From Dentipellis sp. KUC8613 (lineage: Eukaryota; Basidiomycota; Agaricomycetes; Russulales; Hericiaceae), in contig NSJX01000008.1 in the NCBI GenBank assembly GCA_002286715.1, positions 87,630-151,629 of the forward strand: 64,000 bases of DNA. Direction: 5' to 3'. A program made the translations under genes and the position numbers. How positions within the stretch are numbered: the stretch's first letter is position 1; each line of letters opens with the position of its first letter. Shown in pieces: positions 12,468 through 22,798 of the stretch. The notes under the pieces were generated by a model. The model was not told the origin of the DNA, did not search any database, and saw nothing but the letters and a program-made list of their open reading frames with translations.

Positions 12468-12597
12468 AATGTAGGACTCGGTGCTTGGGTCGGTTAGCGG
12501 GTACAGGGGTCCAGAAATTCTGCAGATAAATGTCTGCTGCAGATTGAAAATCGAAGCGCGTCGAATTTGAGCCCAGAAATTGTCTACGAGGAGGCAT

Positions 12598-13056
12598 ATC
12601 ACGAAAAGCTTCGGAAAGTCAGTCAATACAGCGAGAGAGAAAAAGAACATGAAGTAGTGCGTACTTCTGAGCGCACAGAAAGCGAGCTGCGTATTCGAGA
12701 GGAAGAACAGAGGCGTCAAATGGCATCCGGTACGACGAGCCCTTTAAGTGGCGGGTCCTATCAAGTCCTCCATGCGCTGATGCCTGAACTGGGCATAAGG
12801 TAACGACGAGAAATACAATAACGAGCGACAAAAGGAGTAAGTCTGGTCTTGGTCTGGTCAGGCGTCTCGTTGCAGTAGGTTCTGAATCTGATTCGACTTC
12901 GAATTGGGAAGCTTGTACCTATCATTCACGTGACCGTGGCATCACTTTGATCAATCGATGATTCAACATACTCGGATGCTTGCCATAAACACCTTCAACG
13001 TCTCGACCAGCCCACCTCCCCCGCTCTCCCATATTCACAACGTCTGCACTCCTGCC
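12598..13056. other. Intergenic between the split gene and unknown-family copy 1
   Basis: The divergent starts at 12597 (minus) and 13057 (plus) suggest a shared promoter. A plus-strand frame at 12567-12803 encodes a very charged Glu/Arg stretch but lies antisense to the start of the split gene and has no other support. Confidence 0.4.
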
Positions 13057-14017
13057 ATGGCAGCCAGAACTACTCGTAATTCGGTATGTACAGGATTTTG
13101 ACAGGTGCAGTAACACAACGTTCTCTGACTTCAGCCGCGCTCAACCCGCTAGAAAGTCAAAAGAGTTGAGCCCTATGCGGTGGCGGCAACTAAAGCACGC
13201 AAATCTAAAGCTGCGACATCGTCATCTTCTGGCAATGGCTCCTCTTCTTCGTCCCTCATCGAACATTATCCTAATGGGCCGTGGCGCGAGACCATGCGCG
13301 AAGCTTCGAAGCGATACGTTCGCGGGCTTTACCCGCACATCACCCCTCAAGACGATTATGAACTATCGCTGCTGCTCTTTGGCGGCTTTGATAAAAACGG
13401 AACTGTGGAAGAGTTTCACGAGTACGTCATCGACATGCTCGAAATCTCTTGGGACACGAATCGTCGTATGGGCAAGAAGAATGCTATCGCAAAACTGCGA
13501 GAGGACGCGAAGAAGCAGATGAATGGGCCGTCCTTTCTGACTGGGGTTTGTACTTCTTGTGTCGCACTTCTCTGCCTCTGTACTCATATGCTCTTATACC
13601 CAGATGAAGCCTTTGCCCGACCAGAGTTATGTTCACATCCGTCCCATCCCAGGCAGCCAGTTTTCCATGCGTCTGTGGGTTACTAGCAGCCCTAATGCCA
13701 ATAGATGGTGCCTTGACTTCGTGCAAGCGACAACTGGCGAGGCCGTCAACACTCCGCCAAACTTCGAACTCCATGCCGCCCCCGATTTGAAGAAACCTTG
13801 GCTACCATTCTTAGGGAAGCGATTGCACCCGATGTGCTATGGCTTAGGTGTAAAACGGGGGAGTGCAAATACCGGGACGGAAACATACCTTCTGCTCTCG
13901 GGAATGTCGTGCAGTCTCGCCAGGCCTGGTCACAAGCCCGTTGTGTTTACCGTGCCGACACTCCCACAGCCAGCCCCCGCATTCCTGAAGGCCTGTGATG
14001 TCATTTCTTTCGACTGA
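13057..14017 (+). CDS. Unknown fungal protein, three-copy local family, copy 1
   Basis: I do not recognise the family. Exons are 13057-13083, 13153-13545 (approximately) and 13602-14017. The ATG at 13057 (MAARTTRNS) joins in phase across a 69-nt intron to KVKRVEPYAV. A Ser-rich N-terminus is followed by a helical domain with YPHITPQDDYEL and GGFDKNGTVEEFHEYV, then after the last intron by a beta-rich domain with IRPIPGSQFSMRLW, GEAVNTPPNFELH and CSLARPGHKPVVF. The last intron begins GTTTGT, an unusual donor shared by the paralogs. The protein is about 280 residues, with no signal peptide or membrane segment. It stands beside a second copy at 14810 and has a decayed relative at 26059. Confidence 0.75.
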
Positions 14018-14809
14018 TTATGGATCTTTTGTCATGTTACGACTTTCACGCTCTCTCGCTATGCCGCTTTTCAGAACCACGTTTCGCGCTACATTTGCCT
14101 TCTCCCGGTTTTTCAATCTATCTGCTCTTTGTTTTGTTGTTGTGATATTACTCTGTTGTGTATGTATGCACCTTGTTGCAGAATTCTTCGATATACGGTT
14201 AATTGTCAACGATGCCCCGACAGCCAGTAAAGGCGATTCTGCGACGATCAGACGCTAACGGGAGGTTCCGGAGAATCCCGAGGCGCTTTCTGAATCGCTT
14301 GTCTTTCATGTCTTTCTTACTCAAGCTGCCAATATCTGCACTGGGCGCATGAAGCGGTTCAGTATACGACGACATGACGAAGAGCTGTTCTATGGCGGTT
14401 CTATCTATAGTACCGATGTGACGGCAGATTGTATGAAGATTGACACCCTTTCGTTGACCTTCATCTCGTATCTAAATCCCGGATTCTAGCTGGAGCCTAC
14501 GCAATGCGCATCAACACTCGGTATCGCGGTCACATCCACGTCGCCTTTGTATAGAAAGGTGGAAACGAGATCGGTATTGACTCATTGTGGCCTGAGAACG
14601 TTGCATTGATCTGACCGTTCCGAGGTCAGTGGCATTTTCCTTTTATACCTTTGACATATTCCTCCCTACGGTCTGTACGCTCCCATCCTCAACATGGCTA
14701 CAAGAAGTCAACGCAACTCAGTGCGATAACTTACTGAAATGCCTTTCTGTAAAGGCTTATAACCATTGTCTTCTAGAAATCCACGAGGCGACAGCCATAT
14801 TCTGTCGCC
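14018..14809. other. Intergenic, no gene seen
   Basis: This 790-bp stretch between two paralogs contains only short frames. It is presumably the 3' end of copy 1 and the promoter of copy 2. Confidence 0.4.
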
Positions 14810-15646
14810 ATGTCGACACACAAGCCGAAGGCCACGAGTGCCCCGTCTTCATCGAATATGTCTTCCTCACGCAGCCAGAACAATGCGTCTTCGCCCACCT
14901 TACCGCCTGCAGGGGCCGACATTTCTGCACAGGAAACTCTCCGCGAATCCCTTACGCGACTCGCTCGCTCACGCTATCCTCACATCACCCCCAGAGATGA
15001 CCTGGATCTCGCAATGCTGGTCGATGCGGACTTTGATCCGAATGGCACAGTAGAAGAGTTCCATGAATTTGTCGCGGACGAGATATACGATGATGGATTA
15101 GACAGACGGAACAACGCGGGGTACCTGGCCAATTTGCGAGCCAAATTGAAGGAAGAAATGGATGGACCATCCCTCATAGCCGGGGTTTGTGTTTTCTCGT
15201 ATGTCTACTTTTGTTTGCTGACCTTATACTTGTGCCAGGCGAAGCCTTTACCCGGGCAAGAGGACGTTCGTATCCGCCCAATTCCAGATAGTGCATTCTC
15301 CATTCGCCTTTGGCCCACCGGTCATGAGGCACTCTACTCATGGGCCATTGATTTCGTGCACACACAGACCGGCGAGTCTGTTGTCACGCCACCCAACTTC
15401 AAGCTCTCAATCGTGGCAGATCTCGAGGCACCCTGGCTTCCGTGTTCGGGCATGACGATGCATCCAATTTGGTATGCGTCAGGAACAGAGTTCGAAAGCA
15501 CAACACCCTCTATGCACACGTATCTTGCTCCTTCAGGGGCGTCGTGCTGGCTTTCACGGCCGGGACAGAAAGATGTATTATTCAAAGTTCCATTGCCTAA
15601 GCAGCCCATTACATACGGGCGTGCACATGTCCTTGATTTCGATTGA
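14810..15646 (+). CDS. Unknown fungal protein, three-copy local family, copy 2
   Basis: This is a paralog of the gene at 13057. It starts at the ATG in CGCCATGTCG at 14810 and has one clear intron, 15185-15238 (54 nt, GTTTGT donor); being a multiple of three and stop-free, it can also be read through. Shared blocks are YPHITPRDDLDL, DPNGTVEEFHEFV, KPLPGQ, IRPIPDSAFSIRLW, VVTPPNFKLS, PWLPCSGM and LSRPGQKDVLFKV. The spliced protein is about 260 residues. The N-terminus is Ser-rich and poorly conserved, while the C-terminal beta-rich half is best conserved. Function unknown. Confidence 0.78.
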   Translation: MSTHKPKATSAPSSSNMSSSRSQNNASSPTLPPAGADISAQETLRESLTRLARSRYPHITPRDDLDLAMLVDADFDPNGTVEEFHEFVADEIYDDGLDRRNNAGYLANLRAKLKEEMDGPSLIAGVCVFSYVYFCLLTLYLCQAKPLPGQEDVRIRPIPDSAFSIRLWPTGHEALYSWAIDFVHTQTGESVVTPPNFKLSIVADLEAPWLPCSGMTMHPIWYASGTEFESTTPSMHTYLAPSGASCWLSRPGQKDVLFKVPLPKQPITYGRAHVLDFD

Positions 15647-16055
15647 GTACTGCTTTTTTGTTGGTTTTGTCGCTTTCCTGCTATCATTTTACGGGGTTAC
15701 TGGATTTGCTGGACGCCTTTCGCTATCCTGCGCTGTTGTCTCAATTGTTTTTCGTTACCTGCCAATCCTATGTAACTTGCAAGTATGTACTTTGTCGCAG
15801 AAGTTGTCGCACAATTATCTTGTTCTGCAGTTGGCCGCTACAGATGCATATTGACGTTCGTGGATGAGTAGTAGTCGAAAGTTACCCAGGTTGGTCCGCA
15901 GGTTTTAGGCGCTCGTCCTCCTCCAGACTGCAGCGCGGTTTTGCATCCGTGCAAGCTTCGCCACATCTCGACTTCACTCTCATGTCTACACCTTTTTCAA
16001 GTATACATTTCTCAGCGTCGAGCAGCAACAAAAAGACTGTCCGGTGCACAATACC
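15647..16055. other. Intergenic, no gene seen
   Basis: This is T-rich sequence downstream of copy 2. No supported frame. Confidence 0.4.
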
Positions 16056-16654
16056 ATGATACGCAACCCTCCCATGCCTGTAATCGACGGGGTCTATCGA
16101 GTTTGCTTACCAAAGTGAGTACCATCTCATGCCTGGTACAAGCTCATCGGCTCGTTCTCTCGTGCATCCTCTCCGTCCCTCGTTTTTCTCCACGGAGGGC
16201 TCAAGCTATCCCACACCTATCTGTTACCGCACGTCCGCCTGTACGATCAACTCGGCAGCTCCATCGTCTCCTGTGACCAGCTCGGCTGCGGACGCTCTAC
16301 GCACCTCACCGACAAGCCGCCCTCATTCTGGACAATTGACCTCTTCCTCACGGAACTCGAATATGTAATGACGTACTTTGGCATCGCTGATGGCTTTAGC
16401 CTCATCTGGCATGCCTGGGGTGGCGTGCTGGCAGTCGAGTACGCGATGAGTCGTATTTCTGCTGGGCTCAAGCACGTCGTCCTTGCGGATACACGAGCGT
16501 CGCGGAACTTTGGGATGCATCGTGCATATGTCTTGGAGGAAGACATGGGGATGAAGGAAGGGGAAAACGCGACTGCCTCCGGGGATCGTCAAGAAGTCAT
16601 GCGTCGGTCCTACCAGCATCACATATGCCGACTGGAATCGTGGCCGCCTACCTG
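16056..16654 (+). pseudogene. Decayed proline iminopeptidase-like alpha/beta hydrolase (S33)
   Basis: The frame resembles fungal proline iminopeptidases and L-amino-acid amidases: HAWYKLIG, VFLHGGLKLSHTYLLPH, DQLGCGRSTHL, KPPSFWTIDLF and a nucleophile elbow. Three defects are visible. An in-frame TGA at 16116-16118 separates the first exon-like block from the rest. The elbow, normally GHSWGG, reads WHAWGG, so the catalytic Ser is Ala and the first Gly is lost. The frame ends near 16654, before the region that should carry the catalytic Asp and His. The HGGP oxyanion block has also changed to HGGL. I infer a dead relic. An intron spanning the TGA is conceivable, but the missing nucleophile would remain. 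Confidence 0.75.
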
Positions 16655-17330
16655 AACAGAAAGCATCGATGCTCTGAGGAAGGATCCAGCGGGGCGCCGA
16701 AGCATGTGAGTTAACGGCCATCCGGAATTGTGCGTGCGAAGTCTCATTGCGAGCCTCGTGTAGGTTGGCCCACCAGAGTCCGCTACTATTGACAGCGTCC
16801 TAAAGACCCGCCGTCGACCGGCTGCACAGCCTCTCGTGTCCATTGTTTGTGATCAACGGACGTCATGGCACGTTGAGAGACGACTGCGTGTAGCCATTCG
16901 TGGATGATGTCAAGAGAATTGATTGGGCGCGGCTTTGAAGACAGTAGTCACAGTCCTCTTTCAGGGGGCGAGAAGAAGTGTTATCCAGCTGTCGAAAGCT
17001 TTCTGAGAGAGTAATTGGAGGAATGGTATGCTATGCAGCCCGCATGATCGTGTATGTACATTATTTCTTTGAATAATCCTAATATCCGATGTTATATGAT
17101 AAACCGCTCTTCGTCATTGTCACAGAAATATGCCGTTCTCACCTGAGTTGCAGAAGTCTGCGTGGTTGAGACGCATGTACTGGCGAATTCGGTCTTCCCG
17201 CGTCACGCGTCACAAATTTCCAAAAGACCTTCATTGTTCTATCGCAGCTGCATAACCGTCCACAATCCATTGCCTTAATAATCGCCTCACCTTTCTGGAA
17301 CGCGTCACATCCTCTTCTGCATCCTTCACC
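16655..17330. other. Intergenic, no gene seen
   Basis: This lies between the hydrolase relic and the next kinase. It may hold further eroded hydrolase sequence, but nothing is alignable by eye. Confidence 0.35.
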
Positions 17331-19377
17331 ATGCCTTCTCCAGGCGAAGACCACGAAACAGCCACCCACTCACATCTGACCTCCCAGCCCTGGCATTCTC
17401 TTGTAAATTCCGGTAACATGCCCATTGACATTGACGTCGATATCTTCGTCGAGAAACTTCTGAAATACCCGGTCGATGGGCTCAATATCGCCGCCTTACA
17501 ATACTATTGCCCTGATCAGCTGAAGAAGGCTTACCTCTGGCCAGAAGTGCCTGGTGACCGGCTCACACCTCTCGACCGCATCATCGATGATGTTCACATC
17601 CGGGCCCGCAGGATCGTCCGCACTATATGGCGCGATCGCGTAGCGAGGGGGGTGAACGCGGAACTCAGTAATAGATTATACTGGAGAGATCTGGTGGATA
17701 GCGAAGACATCTTTGTCGTCGACAAGCAACACGTCAAGCTCATGGAAGCAACGCCAAAGCCTAGTCTACCGTCCACAAGGGCTACCCGACGCAACCATGA
17801 GCGGAAACGCAAGAGCGAGGATGTCGACACTGGGATCCACAAGCGCCAAAAGAACGCCGACGGCCTTCCCATTTCTATCCTCGTTCCTGGTATTTATTGT
17901 ACAGATGATCCAAAACCCGAACAGAAGAAGGTCGCTCCGACATGCACCACTGAAGTTAGAGGCTCGGCGAAGGGAATGGCGCTCATGCTGCATGTCGCAC
18001 AAGAGAGACTTACATCCGCCGCCGGGAGACGGCGTCATGTGCTCGCCCTCCTCGTCGATGGGCCCATAGTCCGATTGGTGTGCTTCGACTGCATGACCAT
18101 ACACATTACTCGTCCGGTCCACATATTCAAGGAACCTGAGTTGCTCGTCCTCATTGTCGTCGCGCTTTTCGCAAGCGACCGGGTCCATTTAGGATACGAG
18201 CCCCTCATTTCTCCGCCAACAAAACTCGCACCGCATGGCATGCTGTGTATTCCATCGTCGGGATCTTGGGATCGAGATGGAAACTTTCTAGCGGAGGACG
18301 CGCCTTTCGTCATATCTGGAGAGCCGATCTACGTTGAATCCACTCTCCTCGGCCGTGCGACCGTTGTACTCCCCGTCGACCACTTCCCGGCAGGCCTCTG
18401 CAATGTCAACTCCAAAACCTCGTCTCTCATCGCTAAGATGGGATGGCCCTTGCAAATGCAGACTTCAGAGGACAAGATCATACGCGAAATTCGCAGGGAG
18501 GTCGGCCCGTGCTGGGAAGCGTATATTCCGCGCATTGAATGCTCTTGGGGAATAATGAGCCAGTGGAACATCGGGATCCTGCCACGCATTGCAACGGTCG
18601 GGTCGGACTTATCGCAGAACCAAGTTTTCCGGGTTCTGGTGTGCGAGCGCCTCGAGCACTTATGGACCGTAAGCTCGCTTGATGAATTCAAAACGGTTTT
18701 CTTGGACCTTGTACGCTGTATGTTGTTTCCTTTTCTTTGTGTCTTGGTATCAATCGTGCTAACTTATGATATCCGCAGTCCATTACGTCGCGTACACCAA
18801 AGCAGGCATCTTGCATGGTGACCTTAGCTTTGCGAACCTCATGCTCAGGCGCGACGAGGCAAAGAATGTTACGGGTGTGCTCAACGACTGGGACATGGCA
18901 ATTCGGATGAAATCCCCGAACCGGCGTCTTCCTGGAGGAACTATGCCATTTATCGCCATGGAGTTATTGCAGGACTGCCCACCGCCACAGCGCTACAGGC
19001 ACGACCTCGAGTCCTTTGTCTGGATCCTCGTATGGTCTATGTACCAGATCGACTTCACCGGCGCGGACTTGCCCCAATGCGACGAGCTCTCGGACCATCT
19101 CGATGTGGACAGCGATGTCTTGATGCGAGAGAGGGTGCGCTTTATGATGGCGGACGTGCACGCCTGGAAGTTCCAGCCACAGTTCGAGCCGCTTGTCGAT
19201 AAGTGGCTCAAGCCGCTGTTCGATATGCTCTTGCAGGCGGTCGAGATGCATGCCGAAAATGATTGGCAAGACGTAAATGATGGGACTTTCGACAACGAGA
19301 CGTTGGGGGGTCTTATGACTTATGACGGCTTTATGAGGGCGATTGACGAGGATCCACGGCTTCCTGAGCCACTCTAA
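17331..19377 (+). CDS. FunK1-type fungal protein kinase, copy 2 (catalytic Asp kept)
   Basis: Exons are 17331-18717 and 18779-19377; the 61-nt intron joins ..VR to FHYVAY. The N-terminal half has a block shared with the gene at 22799 (RIIDDVHIRARRIVR). The kinase core has a likely ATP Lys in SLIAKMGWP, the catalytic loop HGDLSFANLML with the catalytic Asp and the Asn in place, and LNDWDMA at the DFG position. A further conserved block is RHDLESFVWILVW. The protein is about 660 residues. Unlike the HRN copies elsewhere in this window, it looks catalytically competent. It is one of two close paralogs separated by an orphan gene. Confidence 0.85.
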
Positions 19378-19836
19378 TCACTGTACATGTATGCAGCAGG
19401 CCTTGTACGACGACGTTCCAGAGACATGTAATGTATATTTGTAGGTGAATCTCGTCCATTCCGACATCGTAGCCATCACCATTGGAAAGATGTTTAGTAT
19501 TTGTTGAACTGTAGTACCCTAGAACGACTGCTGAGCTTCAAATTGACGCCTCCGGAGTCCGGGCCGCCCACCCGTGGCGGCGCGGCAGTACCAATACTGA
19601 CTTACTATCAGACTGCCACCACTTCGACACGCTGACGACCGGGAAATTCTTCTCGTAGCACGACAACGCTGCCACAGCCATATACACATCAATGGAAATT
19701 CAAGGCTGTATCAAGTGCGCTGAAGCAAGCGCTCGTCGAGTTGTCATAGAGGAGCTGTCCGAAGCACAGCCCCTAGGAAACTCCGTTCATCATATCAACT
19801 CCCACTTACGACTTTCTTCCATTTTCGTCCTCAAAT
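19378..19836. other. Intergenic, no gene seen
   Basis: This is the upstream region of the orphan-family gene at 19837. No supported frame. Confidence 0.4.
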
Positions 19837-21267
19837 ATGGCTTGCCATGACCTCTACATGGATCAACTCGCGTCTTTGAACAACGGACATGCGCTCTGGG
19901 AACCGAATCCAAATGAACCAGACGAACAAGTGGAGGTCGGCGACGTCGGGTACATCCTCTTTGGCGGCTTCCATCGTCTGTTCAACATTCATCTTCCCGC
20001 TGATCATCCCGCTCAAGGACAGTCCTTGCCTGAGCATTTTGAGCCTTTGGAGTGCCACCAACGGCACATTTACTGTCGGACGTTGCGCCCAGGACCATAT
20101 ATGTCGCGGAGCGTCGTAGCAGCCGAAATTGACACCCCTTTGTGAGTGTGTGCTCTGGATGCATCTACGAGAGTGTTCGAGACTGAAATTGGTCTGCTGC
20201 AGCGCAGTGCCGATGGCGGGGGGTCAAATTTCCCTCAAATTCTCCTGTGCACGTCGCAGAGGCGCTGTCCTTGTCCTCCCAGAGAATGCACAACGGACGG
20301 ATACCCGAAGCCGTGCTGCCTACGAAGACTACACGCGCGAGCATTGCGAGCAATGGCTTGCACTGACCGAGCGGCTGAGGCTCGGCCTTCGTCTGGAAGA
20401 CCATATCCTGGTAACAGGTTGCGACCGCACGACAACATGGGCTGTCGCCGCATTCACAAGTGTGGACTTCGACAGCAAGATCTCATTAAGCGTAGACTTC
20501 GCTGGAGTTGGCTCGGCCTCGTTCGCTTCAAGCATGAGCTGGACACACGACGGGAGCGCGCAGTACAACTGGGGTCCTGACCAGCGGTCGCCAGTCTCGA
20601 CGGCCGAGCTCACTCGTGCCGTCACAGGCGGGGGCGATATTTCCTCGTCCTCTTCTGCAAATCAGCTACATAAGCCCATTAACACGGAGTTCAACCAGTG
20701 CGTCTTCATTCGCGGGTTCAGAGCGAAGAGGAGAAGCCGCTTTCTACCTGTCAAATTGAAAGCTGCAGCAGAGCCAGTCGATCTGAAGAAGTCTCCTGAC
20801 GATGATTCCGATAGAGGCGAAGGAGCTGTTAGCTCAGAGGAGGCAGGCATTACTGGTGACTTCAGAAACCTGAAAAGGGAAATTGAGGTCATTGCCGATA
20901 CGCAAGAGGTACGTCCAATTTCAAGACAGTGCTTCCGGTCACTTATTCTTCTTTTCGATATAGCATATTGATATGACAGCTCCCTTGCTTGACTACATCT
21001 TGGAGGTATGCTATGAGGGTGTATTTAATTCATGTTGAATCATGAACCGATTACTTGTGTAGACATCTGATTCAGATCTGGCAGTCGTACATGATGACGA
21101 CCTCAAACCGTACACGAAGGTACTCAAGAAAGCTTGTATATCTGTTATGCTGCTCATGCACTTGCTAGGATGCAAGCAGTGCTTCAGATGTTGCATCACA
21201 GCTCGCAGTACAATCACCGAAAGTAGTCAAGACCGCAATGGAATCGGGCACCACATATGGTTCGTAG
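19837..21267 (+). CDS. Agaricomycete-type orphan family protein (function unknown)
   Basis: I recognise this as a family repeatedly seen in mushroom genomes but without an assigned function. Exon 1 is 19837-20141 (MACHDLYMDQL; GDVGYILFGGFHRLFN). Exon 2, from 20203, contains RRGAVLVLPENA, LVTGCDRTTTWAVAAF and CVFIRGFRAKRR. Three short exons follow: one joined after DTQE (HIDMTAPLLDYILE), one with DSDLAVVHDDDLKPY, and a last one ending at a TAG at 21265. All junctions are in phase. The Asp-rich DDDL end is typical of the family as I know it, so the protein seems complete, with roughly 400 residues. An alternative last splice would fuse it to the RRM gene that follows. Confidence 0.7.
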
Positions 21268-21504
21268 GATCTCTTATGTGAGAAGTAAATCAAGCTATAT
21301 TTTGTACCATCCTTATTAGGCTCTCTTTCGCGCCCATTCCAACGGGAATTTTTACCTATATCGACTTCCATAGCGGAAGATAGGGAAAGCCAGCAACCGA
21401 TAACCCCTCTATCTACCCCGATACAACCTTCTCGTCAGCTAGCCCTCGAGATCTTTGGACCACCGGGAGCGATCGGTCGACAGCCTAGTGGGAATGCCAT
21501 CAAC

Positions 21505-22177
21505 ATGGAGGCAATCGAAGCCAAGATCGATTCACGCACAACGGTGATGTTCAAAAGCCTCCCTCGTAGACTGAATGGGGACGAGCTGCTAGGCTTCATC
21601 GCGCAAGTCTGTCCACGCAGGGTTGATTTTATATATGTCAAGATGGACACTCGTATCGGTCAGTAGATCTGCGTGATGAATATGTGGGATACTGACAAAA
21701 TATTGGGGTACAGGCCGTAACCTTGGCACTGCATTCGTGAATTTCATGACTCCGGACGATTTACTATCGTTTGCAAAGGCCCGGCTTGGGACAAAGTGGT
21801 ACGAGACTCGTCGTATTCTCTGTTCCAACGAAGAATGACGTGACATGGTGTGTAGGGAAGTGCATTCAAGCAGCCGGGTCGTACAAATGATCTATGCAAA
21901 TTACCAGTCCGTTCCTTCATTCGTATCCTAATGCTTACACTCACGCACGTACTCACACAGAGGAAAAAGGATGCTCACCGAGGTTTTCAGAAACTCGCCG
22001 GCCATGAACGAGAGGGAGGCATGGCGCCCGAAGATATTCTATTCAGATGGCCCAGACCAAGGTCTTCCGGAAGCATTTCCGCCCCCGACACATAACCAAC
22101 ATAAGCCCGGGATTGAGGTAGAAGAACGGGGCTCAGGAACACGAGAGCGAAAGGCGGCAAATTTTCAGCGAGATTAG
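21505..22177 (+). CDS. Mei2-like C-terminal RNA recognition motif protein
   Basis: Mei2 proteins bind RNA through a special C-terminal RRM (RRM_2 type) and promote meiosis in fungi. The frame reads TTVMFKSLPRRLNGDELL, then IAQVCPRRVDFIYVKMD, and after an intron GTAFVNFMTPDDLLSFA, ANYQGKRMLTEVFRNSPA and WRPKIFYSDGP, all typical of this module. Introns lie near 21660-21714, 21801-21854 and 21910-21960. The open frame already begins at 21320 behind a splice acceptor; the first in-frame ATG that would give a separate gene is at 21505. Only one RRM is present, whereas full Mei2-like proteins have three, so this is either a truncated copy or the C-terminal part of a fusion with the gene ending at 21267. 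Confidence 0.7.
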
Positions 22178-22798
22178 ATCGAAAGAAAGCAGTTTGTAAG
22201 AGAATAGCTGTAGGATTCTGATTTATTGGAAGGATAATCGGTGTAACATGATCCTGCTTGGAAGGCGTTCTTCATGCACCGCTATTCGCCGAGTCGATTT
22301 CCCACGATCGGCGTCTAGCAATTTCGTTCAAAGCAAGCTCACTGGCATTGAAGCTGCGGCTAATAGTCACCTACAAGGCCCTCAGTAACTGGAGGGTTTC
22401 TTGGAAAGTCTCCATCATGGCCCTTCATAGTATTCCCTTAGACACGATGAATATGTGCAGCGTACTGCCTGAGGTGAGTTTATGATCTGAGTCACACCGT
22501 GTCAACGGGATCAAAGCATCCATATCTAGGCCTCAACAAAGAAAGGTCTTTATCCCGCTCAATAGCTTGCCGGAGTGCCACCGGACAGTAGAGCATTGGC
22601 GAAGATCATGGCATACAGTATTGTCGACAGACAATGCTCGACCCCTATCGGGCTGGATCCGTGGTATCAATGGGTCGAATTCCACAATTATCCTTCCTCG
22701 CGGCCACACAATGCATCTATCCCCTGGTTTGCTATATAATCTCGTACGTCTTCATAAATTTGACGCCTGCTTCTTTCCTCATCTTTCTGCACACATCC
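22178..22798. other. Intergenic or unresolved 5' region of the next kinase
   Basis: Short open frames at 22258-22485 and 22634-22798 exist, but no exon with family support. The second is continuous with the kinase frame and could add 55 residues at its start. Confidence 0.35.

Larger units (their letters stand above)
8226..12597 (-). pseudogene. Small gene of unknown function split by the Harbinger insertion
   Basis: On the minus strand an ATG at 12597 opens MPPRRQFLGSNS and stays in frame to the transposon edge at 12468. Beyond the element the same frame resumes at 8623 and runs to the stop at 8226. If the element and one AAT repeat are taken out, 130 nt join 398 nt to give an uninterrupted 528-nt frame (175 codons) with no intron needed. 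The C-terminal half is rich in His, Arg and Pro (HYHRHYRRQNHEPDPPP). I do not recognise the family. The interrupted allele can make at most about 43 native residues before entering the TIR. The restored frame, start and stop argue that this was a real gene and that the insertion is young. Confidence 0.65.

Noticed and set aside
12567..12803. Charged coiled-coil-like plus-strand frame
   Set aside because: It overlaps, antisense, the start of the transposon-split gene, whose restored frame is better supported.
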